The notes under the pieces are model-generated. The model was not told where the DNA came from. It saw only the letters and a list, made by a program, of their open reading frames with translations, and searched no databases. DNA of 64,000 bases, taken from positions 1-64,000 of the forward strand of contig NZ_BMKR01000022.1 in NCBI RefSeq assembly GCF_014644435.1, read 5' to 3'. Positions 26,639-36,010 of this stretch are shown here, piece after piece. Both the position numbers and the translations under genes were made by a program. How positions within the stretch are numbered: position 1 is the first letter of the stretch; each line of letters begins with the position of its first letter. Origin of the DNA: Paenibacillus albidus. GTDB lineage: Bacteria; Bacillota; Bacilli; Paenibacillales; Paenibacillaceae.

Positions 26639-27667
26639 TTAATAAATGAACATCGCATCTCCGAAGCTGAAAAACCTGTACTTCTGCCGGATGGCTTCTT
26701 CGTAAGCATTAAGAATATGCTCACGGCCGGCCAGCGCGCTGACCAGCATCACCAAAGTGGACTTGGGCAGATGAAAATTCGTAATCAGTGCATTGACGAC
26801 CTGAAAGGTATATCCCGGATAGATGAAAATATCCGTCCATCCGCTGCCTGCTGTCAGCGGACCGCCTTGGCATTGTCTGCCTACAGTCTCCAGGGTGCGG
26901 CATGAGGTCGTGCCGACGGCAATAATCCGTCCGCCTTTTTGTTTGGCCGCGTTAAGCACGTCCGCCGTCTCTTGCGACAACACATAATATTCGGCATGCA
27001 TCACATGCTCTTCGACTTTATCTACAGACATTGGACGGAAGGTGCCCAGACCCACATGAAGCGTAATGTACGCTACCGTTACGCCTTTGGCTTCAATCCT
27101 TTGCAGTAGCTCTTCTGTGAAATGAAGCCCGGCTGTCGGTGCAGCGGCTGAACCCTCGTGACGGGCGTAAACCGTCTGATACCGTTCCCGGTCATCAAGT
27201 GTCTCTTTAATATACGGGGGAAGCGGCATTGTTCCCAGTCTGTCCAGAATTTCGTGAAAAATTCCATTATAGATGAAGCGCAGCGTCCGGCCACCCATAT
27301 CCGCTTCTTCTTCAATAACTGCCCTCAGCTCATCCCCGAACACAATGACTGCTCCGGCCTTCAGCTTTTTCCCGGGTTTGACGAGTGCCTCCCAGCGGTC
27401 TTCCCCGAGATTCTTGAGCAGCAGCACTTCCGCCTTGGCACCCGTATCTTCCTTCACGCCGAACAGACGGGCGGGAAGAACGCGGGTATCATTCAGCACA
27501 AGGGTGTCGCCAGGCAGCAAGTGGTCGATAATATCCGTAAAATGCCCGTGAGACAATGCTCCCGTCTCCTTCTCCACCAGCAGCAGCCTTGAAGCGCTGC
27601 GGTCAAGGAGCGGTGTCTGGGCAATTAATTCCTCCGGCAAATCAAAATCATACAAGTCTACATTCAT
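26639..27667 (-). CDS. queA: S-adenosylmethionine:tRNA ribosyltransferase-isomerase
   Basis: The enzyme transfers and rearranges the ribosyl group of SAM onto preQ1-modified tRNA to form epoxyqueuosine. Length (342) is standard. Conserved stretches include DLPEELIAQTPL at the N-terminus, LVLNDTRVLPARLFG, PTAGLHFTEELL and ITNFHLPKSTLVMLVSAL. It directly precedes tgt; together they form the queuosine segment of the operon. Confidence 0.96.
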   Translation of the reverse strand: MNVDLYDFDLPEELIAQTPLLDRSASRLLLVEKETGALSHGHFTDIIDHLLPGDTLVLNDTRVLPARLFGVKEDTGAKAEVLLLKNLGEDRWEALVKPGKKLKAGAVIVFGDELRAVIEEEADMGGRTLRFIYNGIFHEILDRLGTMPLPPYIKETLDDRERYQTVYARHEGSAAAPTAGLHFTEELLQRIEAKGVTVAYITLHVGLGTFRPMSVDKVEEHVMHAEYYVLSQETADVLNAAKQKGGRIIAVGTTSCRTLETVGRQCQGGPLTAGSGWTDIFIYPGYTFQVVNALITNFHLPKSTLVMLVSALAGREHILNAYEEAIRQKYRFFSFGDAMFIY

Positions 27668-27676
27668 GGTCAGTCT

Positions 27677-29779
27677 TCATTCCTTAACTATAGTAACGTT
27701 ATGAAAATAGTGTTGCAATATCTTCTTGTAATCATACCCGTTGTCCGCCATTCCTTTGACACCCCATTGAGACATGCCAAGTCCATGGCCATATCCCTGG
27801 CCAACGAACAGAAATCCCGGACTGCCGGTGATTACCCGGGCGGCAGTATCCCCGCCCATCACTACGGTTCCGCTGCCGCCAACCGTAACTTTTCCGGAGG
27901 CTGACAGCACTCCCGCACTCTGCGAACTGCCGATGGTTGCGGTTGACCCGTCAGCGCCTAATACAGTATAACTGCCGGGTGAAACAATATCAAACAAGGT
28001 GCTGGGCAGTCCGTTGAACGTGGAGCGGAACAGATCGGGGTATTTCACCTGCACAATTTCACCGTTGGCTTTGACCTGCATCACCCGGCCTGAAGGACCT
28101 CGCTGGGTAACCTGCAGGCTGGAAATCGAAGAAGGCAAGGAACTGCCCGCCTTTCCCTGCATACTCTTCAGCAGTTGTGCAGACGTATAAGGCCCCTTGA
28201 TCCAGCTGTAGCTCCCCGATTCGTAGACCTTGTCCAATACGATGGCATTTTCGCCCGGGTTCAGCTTGCCCACAGCACTTACACCGCTCTCGACAACGGG
28301 CAGCGGACGGATGTTCACATCCTTGGTTGTCGCCGTCACCACTTCCAGACCGGCTGCCGTCTTGTCTCCTGTAAGCTTGAGGTTGTCTTCACGGGCATAA
28401 CCCGAGGTTCCATTCGCCAGCAGTACGTAGTACCACTTCTTGGCTGCTGCGGCAGCAGTATCCTCCGGGCTCGGCACACTGACAAATACCTCTCCGCCAT
28501 TGCCCCACACCTCAGACGGGTCTGCCGTTACACCTCCGCTGTTGGAGGAAAAGACGGCCTCAACGATTTTGCCGCCGTTCATCAGCACTTCTCCGGCGGT
28601 GGCATCCACAGCATTAATAATGGTAGGAGCCTCTGCTCCCATCCCGTTATATACCTGGCTAAGCGTCGTATCGACCACATTCGCCACTTCAAACCGGTTG
28701 CCCTGCGACAGTGCATAACTACGGGCAGCCACCGCCTGGGCCTTCAGCGCCTCTGCCGGCCAGTTCGAGGATACTTCTCCGCCGACCACCGCATATAAAT
28801 ATTGCTCCAGCGGTACTTCATTAATCACGGCAAGCGAGCCGTTCAAAGCGCTCAGCTCCAGATTCCCGCGATAGATACGTCCCGATCGCTCGGTAACCTG
28901 AATACCGGCTTCATTGCCGGCCGCGATAAATTTGGCTCCACTCCCGGATATTGTATAATGGGCGGCTTGGGCTTCGCTCTTCCAGTCCATTCCTGCATCC
29001 ATGCGGACCTTGAGTCCGGAAGATGCAGCCGCTCCCGCAGACAGCACAAGCTGCGGAAGCGCAGCAGTTACTTCTGCCCTCAGCGCCGCCAGCTCACTGT
29101 CACTGGCCGCTTCGCCGATCCAAACCTCAAACGGCGCAGAGCCTTCTCCCGCTGCTGCCAGCACCACCCAAGCGTCGAATCCGGCAGCCGTAATGCCGCC
29201 AAGTGCGGCTTCGGCCTCCTGCTGGCTTGCATAAGCTCCGGACGTCAGATGGTTGCCGCCTTTGACGGCCGGAGTTTGGCCCGCCGGGATCGCCAACCCG
29301 GCTTTGCCTACACGGGCAAGCCCTTCCGCAGCAGCCTTTTCGCTGGCATATACGCCGGTATACAGCTGATACACATTACTCCCGTTCCTGGAAACTACGA
29401 ATAACTGCGGTTTGTCCGATGTCGATTGCAGCTTTCGGGCCGCTTCGGCAGCAGCCTGCCAGGAGGAAGATTCCAGCACCTTTACCCTGTATCCGTCAAG
29501 ACTGGCCCGGACCGGGTTCTTGGCCGGAACAGTCAGCGAGGCCCCGCTTCCGGGACTTGAAGAGATCGTAAAACTTTGCCCCGACTGCAAAGTCGCCAGC
29601 GGGATCGTAGATTTATATTTACTTCCAATATCCGCATAAAGTGCAACCCGGATGGTGCGGTTCGTCTCTGCCTGAGTGGGTCCAGCCGACATAAGGAAGC
29701 TCCCGGCCGCTATTACCGCCGTGAGCAATCCCTTGGCCAGCGGAGCCCATCCTCTCCATTTCATACCTGCCTGCGTCAT
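27677..29779 (-). CDS. SpoIID/LytB-domain secreted protein with sporulation-related repeats
   Basis: The protein has about 700 residues from the ATG at 29779, which has AGGAGG eight bases upstream. A signal peptide (LAKGLLTAVIAAGSFLMSAGPTQA region) leads into Ala-rich SPOR-like repeats (about 95-240; YQLYTGVYASEKAAAEGL and a second HLTSGAYASQQEAEAAL). A SpoIID domain follows (EVPLEQYLYAVVGGEVSSNWP, LKAQAVAARSYAL) and extends to the C-terminus (GYGHGLGMSQWGVKGMADNG), split by an inserted middle segment. SpoIID-type domains are lytic transglycosylases acting on denuded glycan, and SPOR repeats bind such glycan. A role in cell-wall remodelling in sporulation is inferred. It lies between ruvB and queA. 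Confidence 0.88.
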   Translation of the reverse strand: MTQAGMKWRGWAPLAKGLLTAVIAAGSFLMSAGPTQAETNRTIRVALYADIGSKYKSTIPLATLQSGQSFTISSSPGSGASLTVPAKNPVRASLDGYRVKVLESSSWQAAAEAARKLQSTSDKPQLFVVSRNGSNVYQLYTGVYASEKAAAEGLARVGKAGLAIPAGQTPAVKGGNHLTSGAYASQQEAEAALGGITAAGFDAWVVLAAAGEGSAPFEVWIGEAASDSELAALRAEVTAALPQLVLSAGAAASSGLKVRMDAGMDWKSEAQAAHYTISGSGAKFIAAGNEAGIQVTERSGRIYRGNLELSALNGSLAVINEVPLEQYLYAVVGGEVSSNWPAEALKAQAVAARSYALSQGNRFEVANVVDTTLSQVYNGMGAEAPTIINAVDATAGEVLMNGGKIVEAVFSSNSGGVTADPSEVWGNGGEVFVSVPSPEDTAAAAAKKWYYVLLANGTSGYAREDNLKLTGDKTAAGLEVVTATTKDVNIRPLPVVESGVSAVGKLNPGENAIVLDKVYESGSYSWIKGPYTSAQLLKSMQGKAGSSLPSSISSLQVTQRGPSGRVMQVKANGEIVQVKYPDLFRSTFNGLPSTLFDIVSPGSYTVLGADGSTATIGSSQSAGVLSASGKVTVGGSGTVVMGGDTAARVITGSPGFLFVGQGYGHGLGMSQWGVKGMADNGYDYKKILQHYFHNVTIVKE

Positions 29780-29812
29780 CTCTGCATCCTCCTCATCATT
29801 GTGGTTCATGGT

Positions 29813-30820
29813 TCAGGGCTGCTCCGGAGGGAGCGGCAGTCCCAGATGGTGATAAGCCGCAGGGGTTACGATTCTGCCGCGCGGCGTGCGCTGCAGGAAA
29901 CCAATCTGCAGCAGATAGGGTTCATACACATCTTCAATCGTTTGGCTCTCTTCACCTATGGTAGCGGCAATTGTATCCAGCCCAACCGGGCCGCCGCGGA
30001 AGCTTGCAATCATGGAATGCAGCATTTTATGATCGATGTTATCCAGTCCCCGCGGATCGACCTGCAGCAGCTTCAGCGCTTCGGCAGCGATGTCCGGCGT
30101 AATAATCCCATCGCCGCGCACCTGGGCGAAATCGCGGACCCGCTTAAGCAGGCGGTTCGCGATCCGCGGGGTTCCCCGCGCACGCAGAGCTACTTCTTCA
30201 GCGGCATCGCCCAGAATCTCAATGCCCAGCAGCTCGGCATTGCGGGATACAATAAAGCTCAGCTCATCAATCGTATAGAACTCCAGACGGCTGACCACCC
30301 CGAAGCGGTCGCGCAGCGGCGCGGACAGCAGTCCGGCTCTTGTGGTCGCCCCAATGAGCGTAAACGGCGGCAGGTCCAGCCGCACCGAACGGGCGCTTGG
30401 ACCTTTGCCGATCATAATGTCCAGGGCAAAATCCTCCATGGCCGGATACATAACTTCCTCCACTGTCCGGTGGAGGCGGTGAATCTCGTCAATGAAAAGA
30501 ACATCACCCTCCTGCAGATTGGTGAGCAGTGCCGCCAGATCGCCCGGACGTTCAATTGCCGGACCTGAGGTGGTCCGCAGATTCACGCCCAGCTCGTTGG
30601 CGATAATGTTCGCCAGCGTGGTTTTGCCAAGACCCGGAGGTCCATACAGCAGCACATGATCGAGCGCTTCGCTTCTCATTTTGGCGGCTTCAATATAGAT
30701 CTTCAGGTTCTCTTTCACCTGGGTCTGCCCAATGTATTCTCCCAGATAACGGGGACGCAGACTTAATTCTACCGCCTGCTCTTCCATCATCAAATTTGCG
30801 GATATGATCCGGTCGTCCAT
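29813..30820 (-). CDS. ruvB: Holliday junction branch migration helicase RuvB
   Basis: This hexameric AAA+ motor drives branch migration with RuvA. The 335 residues show Walker A GPPGLGKTT, Walker B LFIDEIHRL, sensor and Arg-finger region (GATTRAGLLSAPLRDRFG) and the C-terminal winged-helix end (RIVTPAAYHHLGL). Start ATG behind AAGGGGAGCG. It follows ruvA by 41 bases. Confidence 0.97.
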   Translation of the reverse strand: MDDRIISANLMMEEQAVELSLRPRYLGEYIGQTQVKENLKIYIEAAKMRSEALDHVLLYGPPGLGKTTLANIIANELGVNLRTTSGPAIERPGDLAALLTNLQEGDVLFIDEIHRLHRTVEEVMYPAMEDFALDIMIGKGPSARSVRLDLPPFTLIGATTRAGLLSAPLRDRFGVVSRLEFYTIDELSFIVSRNAELLGIEILGDAAEEVALRARGTPRIANRLLKRVRDFAQVRGDGIITPDIAAEALKLLQVDPRGLDNIDHKMLHSMIASFRGGPVGLDTIAATIGEESQTIEDVYEPYLLQIGFLQRTPRGRIVTPAAYHHLGLPLPPEQP

Positions 30821-30861
30821 TTCTCCATCGCTCCCCTTTCCTCAGGATGCTCTGACAGGCT

Positions 30862-31476
30862 TTATTTCGCTACATACAGCAGCTTCAGCGCCTTCTTCAT
30901 CAACACATCAACCGTACCGTTCTCTTCCCCGTCCTTCTTCAGGGTCAGCCAGACACGGTCCAGCTCGGTCTCGGTATAACCCAGCGCTTTAAGACCGTCA
31001 CGCGCCTCCTGCCAGGGCAATACGTTTGCTTCTTCCTGCGGCACGGCGAACAGGCCCGTCTGCATGGAAGCCAGGCTCAGGCCATCCAGCTTGTCCTTCA
31101 AATCAAGAATCATGCGCTGTGCCGTCTTCTTGCCGATGCCCGGCAGCTTCGTCAGGAACGTAATATTCTCCTGATAGATGGCCGAGATCAATTGATCCGG
31201 CGTCCCGCCGGTCAGAATGCCCAGCGCCACACGCGGGCCAATGCCCGATACCTCGATCAGCTTGCGGAACAACCGTTGTTCCTCCCGGGTCGGGAATCCG
31301 AACAGCAGCGTGGCATCCTCACGGGTCTGGTAATGAATGTAGATCATCACGGGACCTTCCGTTTTGGCAAAAGCATAGGGATTCGGGCAGAACACCCGGT
31401 AGCCTACACCCTGCACATCCAGCACCACGTACTCCGCTTCCAAATGAACAACCGGACCTCTTAAAAAATCTATCAT
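30862..31476 (-). CDS. ruvA: Holliday junction DNA helicase subunit RuvA
   Basis: This tetrameric junction-binding protein loads RuvB. The 204 residues show an N-terminal OB fold (MIDFLRGPVVHLEAEYVVLD), two helix-hairpin-helix motifs (VSGIGPRVALGIL, LPGIGKKTAQRMI) and the C-terminal RuvB-binding domain (ARDGLKALGYTETELDR). Its first codons overlap the ruvC stop by four bases, indicating translational coupling. Confidence 0.97.
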   Translation of the reverse strand: MIDFLRGPVVHLEAEYVVLDVQGVGYRVFCPNPYAFAKTEGPVMIYIHYQTREDATLLFGFPTREEQRLFRKLIEVSGIGPRVALGILTGGTPDQLISAIYQENITFLTKLPGIGKKTAQRMILDLKDKLDGLSLASMQTGLFAVPQEEANVLPWQEARDGLKALGYTETELDRVWLTLKKDGEENGTVDVLMKKALKLLYVAK

Positions 31477-31976
31477 TTTCGCAATACCTCATTTAATTTG
31501 GAATTTAGACTGTAGGAATGGGCGTGGCACACGGCAATCGCCAGCGCATCCGCCACATCATCGGGCTTCGGAATCGCCGACAGCTTCAGGAACATCTTGA
31601 CCATTTCCTGCACCTGCCGCTTCTCTGCCTTGCCATAGCCGACAATGGCCTGCTTCACCTGCATCGGCGTATACTCTGCTACCGGAAGTCCACGCTGCAC
31701 GGCGGCCAGCACGAGCACCCCGCGCGCCTGTGCTACCGGCAGAGCCGTCGTCACGTTGCGGCTGAAGAACAGCTTCTCCAGCGCCACCGCATCCGGTTTA
31801 TATTTATCTATCAATTGCACCATGCCTTCATACACATGCAGCAGCCGTTCTTCCTCGGGTGTATGTGCCTCTGTCTGGATGCAGCCGTACTGGACAGGTG
31901 TTACCTTATGGCCTTCCTTATCTACAAAACCGAAACCGACAATGGCCAGTCCCGGGTCAATCCCCAAAATACGCAA
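31473..31976 (-). CDS. ruvC: Holliday junction resolvase RuvC
   Basis: This endonuclease resolves Holliday junctions. The 167 residues carry the RNase H-like fold with acidic residues at MRILGIDPGLAIVGFG (Asp7), VALEKLFF (Glu) and KPDDVADALAIAVCH (Asp pair). The start is TTG behind AGGAGAGATAAGGG. Some Firmicutes such as B. subtilis lack ruvC and use RecU; its presence with ruvAB is usual in Paenibacillus. Confidence 0.96.
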   Translation of the reverse strand: MRILGIDPGLAIVGFGFVDKEGHKVTPVQYGCIQTEAHTPEEERLLHVYEGMVQLIDKYKPDAVALEKLFFSRNVTTALPVAQARGVLVLAAVQRGLPVAEYTPMQVKQAIVGYGKAEKRQVQEMVKMFLKLSAIPKPDDVADALAIAVCHAHSYSLNSKLNEVLRK

Positions 31977-32124
31977 CCCTTATCTCTCCTCTATTTCAGG
32001 GTGAATCCGGACCATTTAAATCCCATTCCTCCGCCCCTGAAGCGAACATATGTATTCCTTCTACCCATTATAGCAAAAATCATCTGCCCCGGAGACATAA
32101 AGTTTGCCGCCCCGGGCGAAAAAG

Positions 32125-32164
32125 CCAAAAAAGGCCCGCGATGCCGTTTGGCGCCACGAGCCTT
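32125..32164 (-). terminator. probable terminator after bofC
   Basis: On the minus strand AAGGCTCG and CGGGCCTT form an eight-pair stem (one G-T pair) with an 18-base loop, followed by TTTTTTGG. It implies that bofC is mostly transcribed separately from ruvC. Confidence 0.6.
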
Positions 32165-32181
32165 ACCCTTTTTTTCTTCCG

Positions 32182-32946
32182 CTACTCCCTGTTCTGCATA
32201 ACCTGCTCCGCACTGTCCCGCGCATAGTCGCTGAACGTGGACAACACACTGTTATATTCCTCAATGTCCTGGACACGGATACCTTCCTGCAGCTGTCTCC
32301 ACATGTCCTCGGGCAAGGAAGACTTCATCGAACCCATATCCAGCTGAAAAAAAGTCTTCAGCACCTTTTCATCAACCGGAGGCCCCTTGAACAGCTTCAA
32401 ATTGCCATGCTCATCAACGCCGATATAGGCGTCCCTTTTGGTCAGCGGGGAAAGATCATCCACTCTTTTTTCCAGCCAGAGGTCGCCTTCCGGACTGATC
32501 CAGCCGTCCCAAGCTGCATGCTCTGCAATCAGCACCTCCAATTGCTCCGGAGTTTTTTTGCCTTTCAGCGTCTGAATCTCTTCACCGGATACATAGGTTG
32601 TCTTCAGATGCACCGTGCGGCTGATGCCGCTCCCCGTAAGGGTCTGGAGCAGTTCCTCCTGTGACAAAGACCTGCGTTTATCCTCCTCAGTATTCTCGCC
32701 CGCTTTAAAAACGGGAGCCGTCCCGTCCCCTTGATCATCGTCCATTTGTGTCGAGGTACGCAAGCTGTCAAAAGTATCAGTTACTGTTGAGGCGGAATCC
32801 GTCAGCAGACCGCTGATTTCCTTCGGCACCTGCATGCCGCGCCAGGCCAGAACGGTCAGGACGGCACACGCCGCACCCACCCACAGCGCTTTTTTCCAAC
32901 GTCTCCAGCGCCGCCAAAGCTGTTTTTTCAAGCGAAAAGCGTTCAC
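32182..32946 (-). CDS. bofC: BofC-family forespore protein
   Basis: BofC in Bacillus is a forespore-expressed intermembrane-space protein that holds back SpoIVB-triggered pro-sigma-K processing. This 254-residue protein (GTG start at 32946 with AAGGG at suitable spacing) has a basic N-terminus (RLKKQLWRRWRRWKKALW), one TM/signal helix, a low-complexity linker, and the C-terminal BofC domain (DAYIGVDEHGNLKLFKGPP). The position next to ruvCAB is conserved in Bacillales. Confidence 0.88.
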   Translation of the reverse strand: MNAFRLKKQLWRRWRRWKKALWVGAACAVLTVLAWRGMQVPKEISGLLTDSASTVTDTFDSLRTSTQMDDDQGDGTAPVFKAGENTEEDKRRSLSQEELLQTLTGSGISRTVHLKTTYVSGEEIQTLKGKKTPEQLEVLIAEHAAWDGWISPEGDLWLEKRVDDLSPLTKRDAYIGVDEHGNLKLFKGPPVDEKVLKTFFQLDMGSMKSSLPEDMWRQLQEGIRVQDIEEYNSVLSTFSDYARDSAEQVMQNRE

Positions 32947-33045
32947 GTTAATCCCTTCATTCTGCTTTTTTCCTATTGTGACCTGTGAAGGGATCATTTA
33001 TGCGTTTTCTGTCAAATTTCGCTTTACGCAGGAAACTTGAAGTTC

Positions 33046-34290
33046 TTATTTCGTCACCGTAGGGTCCTCTATCTCCCCAAGAAACAGCCACAGCCCGGTC
33101 TGGGCATCCTCTACCGCATAGAAAAAGGGTCTGTCGACTATCATCTCAAACGGCCCGTCGACAGGCGGAGCGGAGCCCGCTCTTGTGTCGATAAGTGTCG
33201 AAGCCGCTGCTTCCGTGCCGCGTTCATTGACTTCAATCCAGCTCTGATGCACAATCCGGCTGATGTAGATAGGGTCCGGGATATCGGCCATCCGCGAGAA
33301 ATTCCCTGTCCGGGGATCAAAGGCATGCTGTACCCCAAGTGCCTGCACTGCTTGCTTAAGATCCGTTCCGTAGCCGGATTGGAACCGGGGGAGCCGAATC
33401 TCCCCGCTTCTTTCGCCGAAGCCCTGCTTTCCCGGAAATGCTCCGTCCTTAAGCTGCGTCTGTAGTTCTTCAAGCGAAAAGTCTGCAGCCGGCAGAATAA
33501 CGAGCATGTCCATCTGCCCTTCGCCGTAAGGGAGCTTAACCGCCTGCCAATCCTCGCTTTGCGCGTACAGGTAGCTGCCAGATTGCTGCATCATATCAAC
33601 TTGCACAGCGGGACCTGCCGCAGGATGAAAAGCAGCGGGCTTCGTCTTTTCCTTATTAAATTCCTTCTTCCACCCTGCTTTAAAATATACGGCATTTACC
33701 AGCACGGCTACAGCGTTGTTTCCAGGAGGCTCCCTCAGGATATCCTTGATCTTATGTGCGGTGTTGTCAGCTACCCATTTATTGATATCTTCGACGCCTT
33801 GAGCCCCCGCCAGATCCGTAGTCCGGTGCTCTGCACTGTATTGATTCTGAAGTGTCTGAAGATAATCCTTACGTAGTGACAGCTCTTTACGGGTCCATAC
33901 TGAATTCGCCAAGCTCAGTTGTATCCCGTCTCCCGTATGATTTAGCAGCTCCATCATTCCACTATGGTCAGCATTAAGCTGCTCCCGTTCCGAAGGAGCG
34001 TAACCAAGCAATGTCCCAAGCTCCTCCGACGTCTCCGCATCGCTGCCGTTATAGGCCAAAGCCATAGCCGTTCCAATACTGTAAGGAGACAAGCTCAGGT
34101 TCCCCGCTTCCTCCTTCCTGAGCTGGCTGAACAATTCCAGGCCCAGCCTGTTGGTTTGCTGTACAAGCCGTGAATCCAGCACAGCTGCCGCCTCCTTTCT
34201 CTGTTCAATAGTCATCGTATCCGCTTCCCCCCCGGTGCAGCCTGATAGCAGCAGCACGCTTGCCGCAAATGTGATCCATCTTTTTCGCAC
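33046..34290 (-). CDS. serpin-family protease inhibitor lipoprotein
   Basis: This 414-residue serpin is anchored by a lipoprotein signal (ITFAASVLLLSGCTGG, lipobox LSGC). I choose the GTG at 34290 behind GGGGGA; the open frame upstream has no secretion signal. Serpin landmarks are NLSLSPYSIGTAMALAYNGS, NAVYFKAGWKKEF, the hinge before the reactive loop ERGTEAAASTLI (small residues, consistent with an inhibitory serpin), and the C-terminal DRPFFYAVEDAQTGLWLFLGEI. The target protease is unknown. A bacterial surface serpin could protect against endogenous or host proteases. Confidence 0.92.
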   Translation of the reverse strand: MRKRWITFAASVLLLSGCTGGEADTMTIEQRKEAAAVLDSRLVQQTNRLGLELFSQLRKEEAGNLSLSPYSIGTAMALAYNGSDAETSEELGTLLGYAPSEREQLNADHSGMMELLNHTGDGIQLSLANSVWTRKELSLRKDYLQTLQNQYSAEHRTTDLAGAQGVEDINKWVADNTAHKIKDILREPPGNNAVAVLVNAVYFKAGWKKEFNKEKTKPAAFHPAAGPAVQVDMMQQSGSYLYAQSEDWQAVKLPYGEGQMDMLVILPAADFSLEELQTQLKDGAFPGKQGFGERSGEIRLPRFQSGYGTDLKQAVQALGVQHAFDPRTGNFSRMADIPDPIYISRIVHQSWIEVNERGTEAAASTLIDTRAGSAPPVDGPFEMIVDRPFFYAVEDAQTGLWLFLGEIEDPTVTK

Positions 34291-34426
34291 ACCATCCCCC
34301 GTTCCTGGAGCATCGCTCCCTCTATCGTGAGTGTATCCCCTTACGTAAATCGACGCAGGAAACAGGTAAAGGTTGCAAGGATTTTCCAAAGAAAGAATAC
34401 TCTTACCCTGATTATGCCTCCAGAGC

Positions 34427-34457
34427 TTGACCTTGAAGTATACTTCAAGGTTTATGC
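34427..34457 (+). promoter_or_regulatory. MerR-type promoter with 20-base operator palindrome
   Basis: TTGACC (34427-34432) and TTATGC (34452-34457) are separated by 19 bases, the overlong spacer diagnostic of MerR-activated promoters. A perfect palindrome, CCTTGAAGTATACTTCAAGG (34431-34450), fills the spacer. It lies 70 bases before the hydrolase gene, whose operon includes a MerR regulator. Confidence 0.85.
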
Positions 34458-34526
34458 TGGCTTTATCAACTCCGCTTCTCTTGTAAACAAAGAGCAGCCG
34501 AGATCAAAACTGGAGGTATTTGCACA

Positions 34527-35981
34527 ATGAAACTGCTTGATATTCCCCTTATTCTGGTCAGCCTGATTGCCACAGTCGTACTTCTGCTGCGCACGAGAAA
34601 CCGGCGGCTAGATACATTCTTATTGTCGGGACTCGTACTGGCTTTACTGCTGCATGGGACGCTGGACCATTTGCGGCTGCAAATGGTTCCGGTATATGCC
34701 GTTCTGCTCACCCTGATTGTTGTTCTGATCCTGAGAGTGGCCAAACCAAACGCCCAGACCCGATCCCGGTCAATATGGAAAAAGACACTGCTCAGCGCAG
34801 CCGTGCTGGCGCTCACTGCTGCCTCGCTGTATTTGAGCTATCTGCTCCCGGTCTTCTCCATGCCCGAACCGACAGGAGGTTATGCTGTAGGCACCATTTC
34901 CCGGCAGCTGACGGATTCCGGCAGGGAAGAAACCTTAAGCACAGCCCCAAATGACAAGCGGGAGCTGATGGTGAATGTCTGGTACCCTGTCGATGCGAAA
35001 CAAGCCAAAGGACTGGCTGTAGAGCATTACCCGGCAGCGCTGGGAGATGCCATCAGCCTCGTGTTCGGTATTCCCAGACAGCTGTTCGGCTACGTCACAA
35101 CGATTCCAACCCATGTTGTGGAGGGAGTCAAGGTAGCCGCTGCCGAAGCCGAATATCCGGTGCTGCTCTTCTCACCCGGTGTGCGTTCTACCCGGTTCCA
35201 GAGCATGACCGCTATTGAGGAACTGGTCAGTCACGGCTACATTGTAGTCGGCATTGACCACCCCTACACGTCCGCCAAAGTCACTTTTCCGGATGGACGG
35301 GAAGTTCTGTATGTGCCTGAACCAACGTTCCCCACATCGGCTGGCCTGTACGAGAATAACGTCAAGGGCGTTGCCGTCCGTGCCGCAGATGCCAGCTTTG
35401 TGCTCGACACACTGACAGAGTGGAATGCCGACGACCCGAATGGCCTGTTCACCGGGACAATGGATCTGGACCGTGTCGGCATTTTCGGGCACTCGTACGG
35501 CGGCGCAACAACAGCCGAGGCTATGGCTATGGACCCGCGCTTCAAAGCAGGTGTAAGTCTGGAAGGAGGTTTCTGGGGAACCGTCTCCCACACCGGCCTG
35601 AAGCAGCCTTTTATGTACCTGATGACCGGCAATACAGCCAAAAGCCTTGACCCGGCAGAGGCCCAAAAGGACAAAGTGTTCTATGAGGAGTTTGCTCCGG
35701 ACCTGGATTCCGTGATGCAAAAAAGCACCGGGGATACCTACTACATGACCATCGACCATTTGTTCCACCAGAGCTTTACGGAGATTGGGCTGCTGTCCCC
35801 TGCCCTTTTTGCCAAAGAGATGGATCCTGTGCATAATATTGATATCACACGTTCGTATGTAAGAGCCTTCTTCGATCAATATCTGAAGGAAGAACAGCAG
35901 CCGCTGCTGCAAGGGCCCTCGCCCCAATATCCCGAGGTAAAGTTTGATGAGAAGTACACCAGGCACGGACAGCAGCGCTAA
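34527..35981 (+). CDS. alpha/beta hydrolase with membrane-bound N-terminus
   Basis: This 484-residue protein has three to four N-terminal TM helices (about 1-115), then an alpha/beta hydrolase domain like platelet-activating-factor acetylhydrolase isoform II. The oxyanion and nucleophile elements LLFSPGVRSTRFQ and IFGHSYGGATTAEAM (Ser in GHSYGG) are clear; DHLFHQSF near the C-terminus offers the His. The substrate is unknown; ester or lipid hydrolysis is likely. Start ATG behind GGAGG. It is 29 bases upstream of the merR gene, under the MerR-type promoter at 34427. Confidence 0.86.
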   Translation: MKLLDIPLILVSLIATVVLLLRTRNRRLDTFLLSGLVLALLLHGTLDHLRLQMVPVYAVLLTLIVVLILRVAKPNAQTRSRSIWKKTLLSAAVLALTAASLYLSYLLPVFSMPEPTGGYAVGTISRQLTDSGREETLSTAPNDKRELMVNVWYPVDAKQAKGLAVEHYPAALGDAISLVFGIPRQLFGYVTTIPTHVVEGVKVAAAEAEYPVLLFSPGVRSTRFQSMTAIEELVSHGYIVVGIDHPYTSAKVTFPDGREVLYVPEPTFPTSAGLYENNVKGVAVRAADASFVLDTLTEWNADDPNGLFTGTMDLDRVGIFGHSYGGATTAEAMAMDPRFKAGVSLEGGFWGTVSHTGLKQPFMYLMTGNTAKSLDPAEAQKDKVFYEEFAPDLDSVMQKSTGDTYYMTIDHLFHQSFTEIGLLSPALFAKEMDPVHNIDITRSYVRAFFDQYLKEEQQPLLQGPSPQYPEVKFDEKYTRHGQQR

Positions 35982-36010
35982 AAAAGCCTAAGCAGACGGG
36001 AGGAACGATT

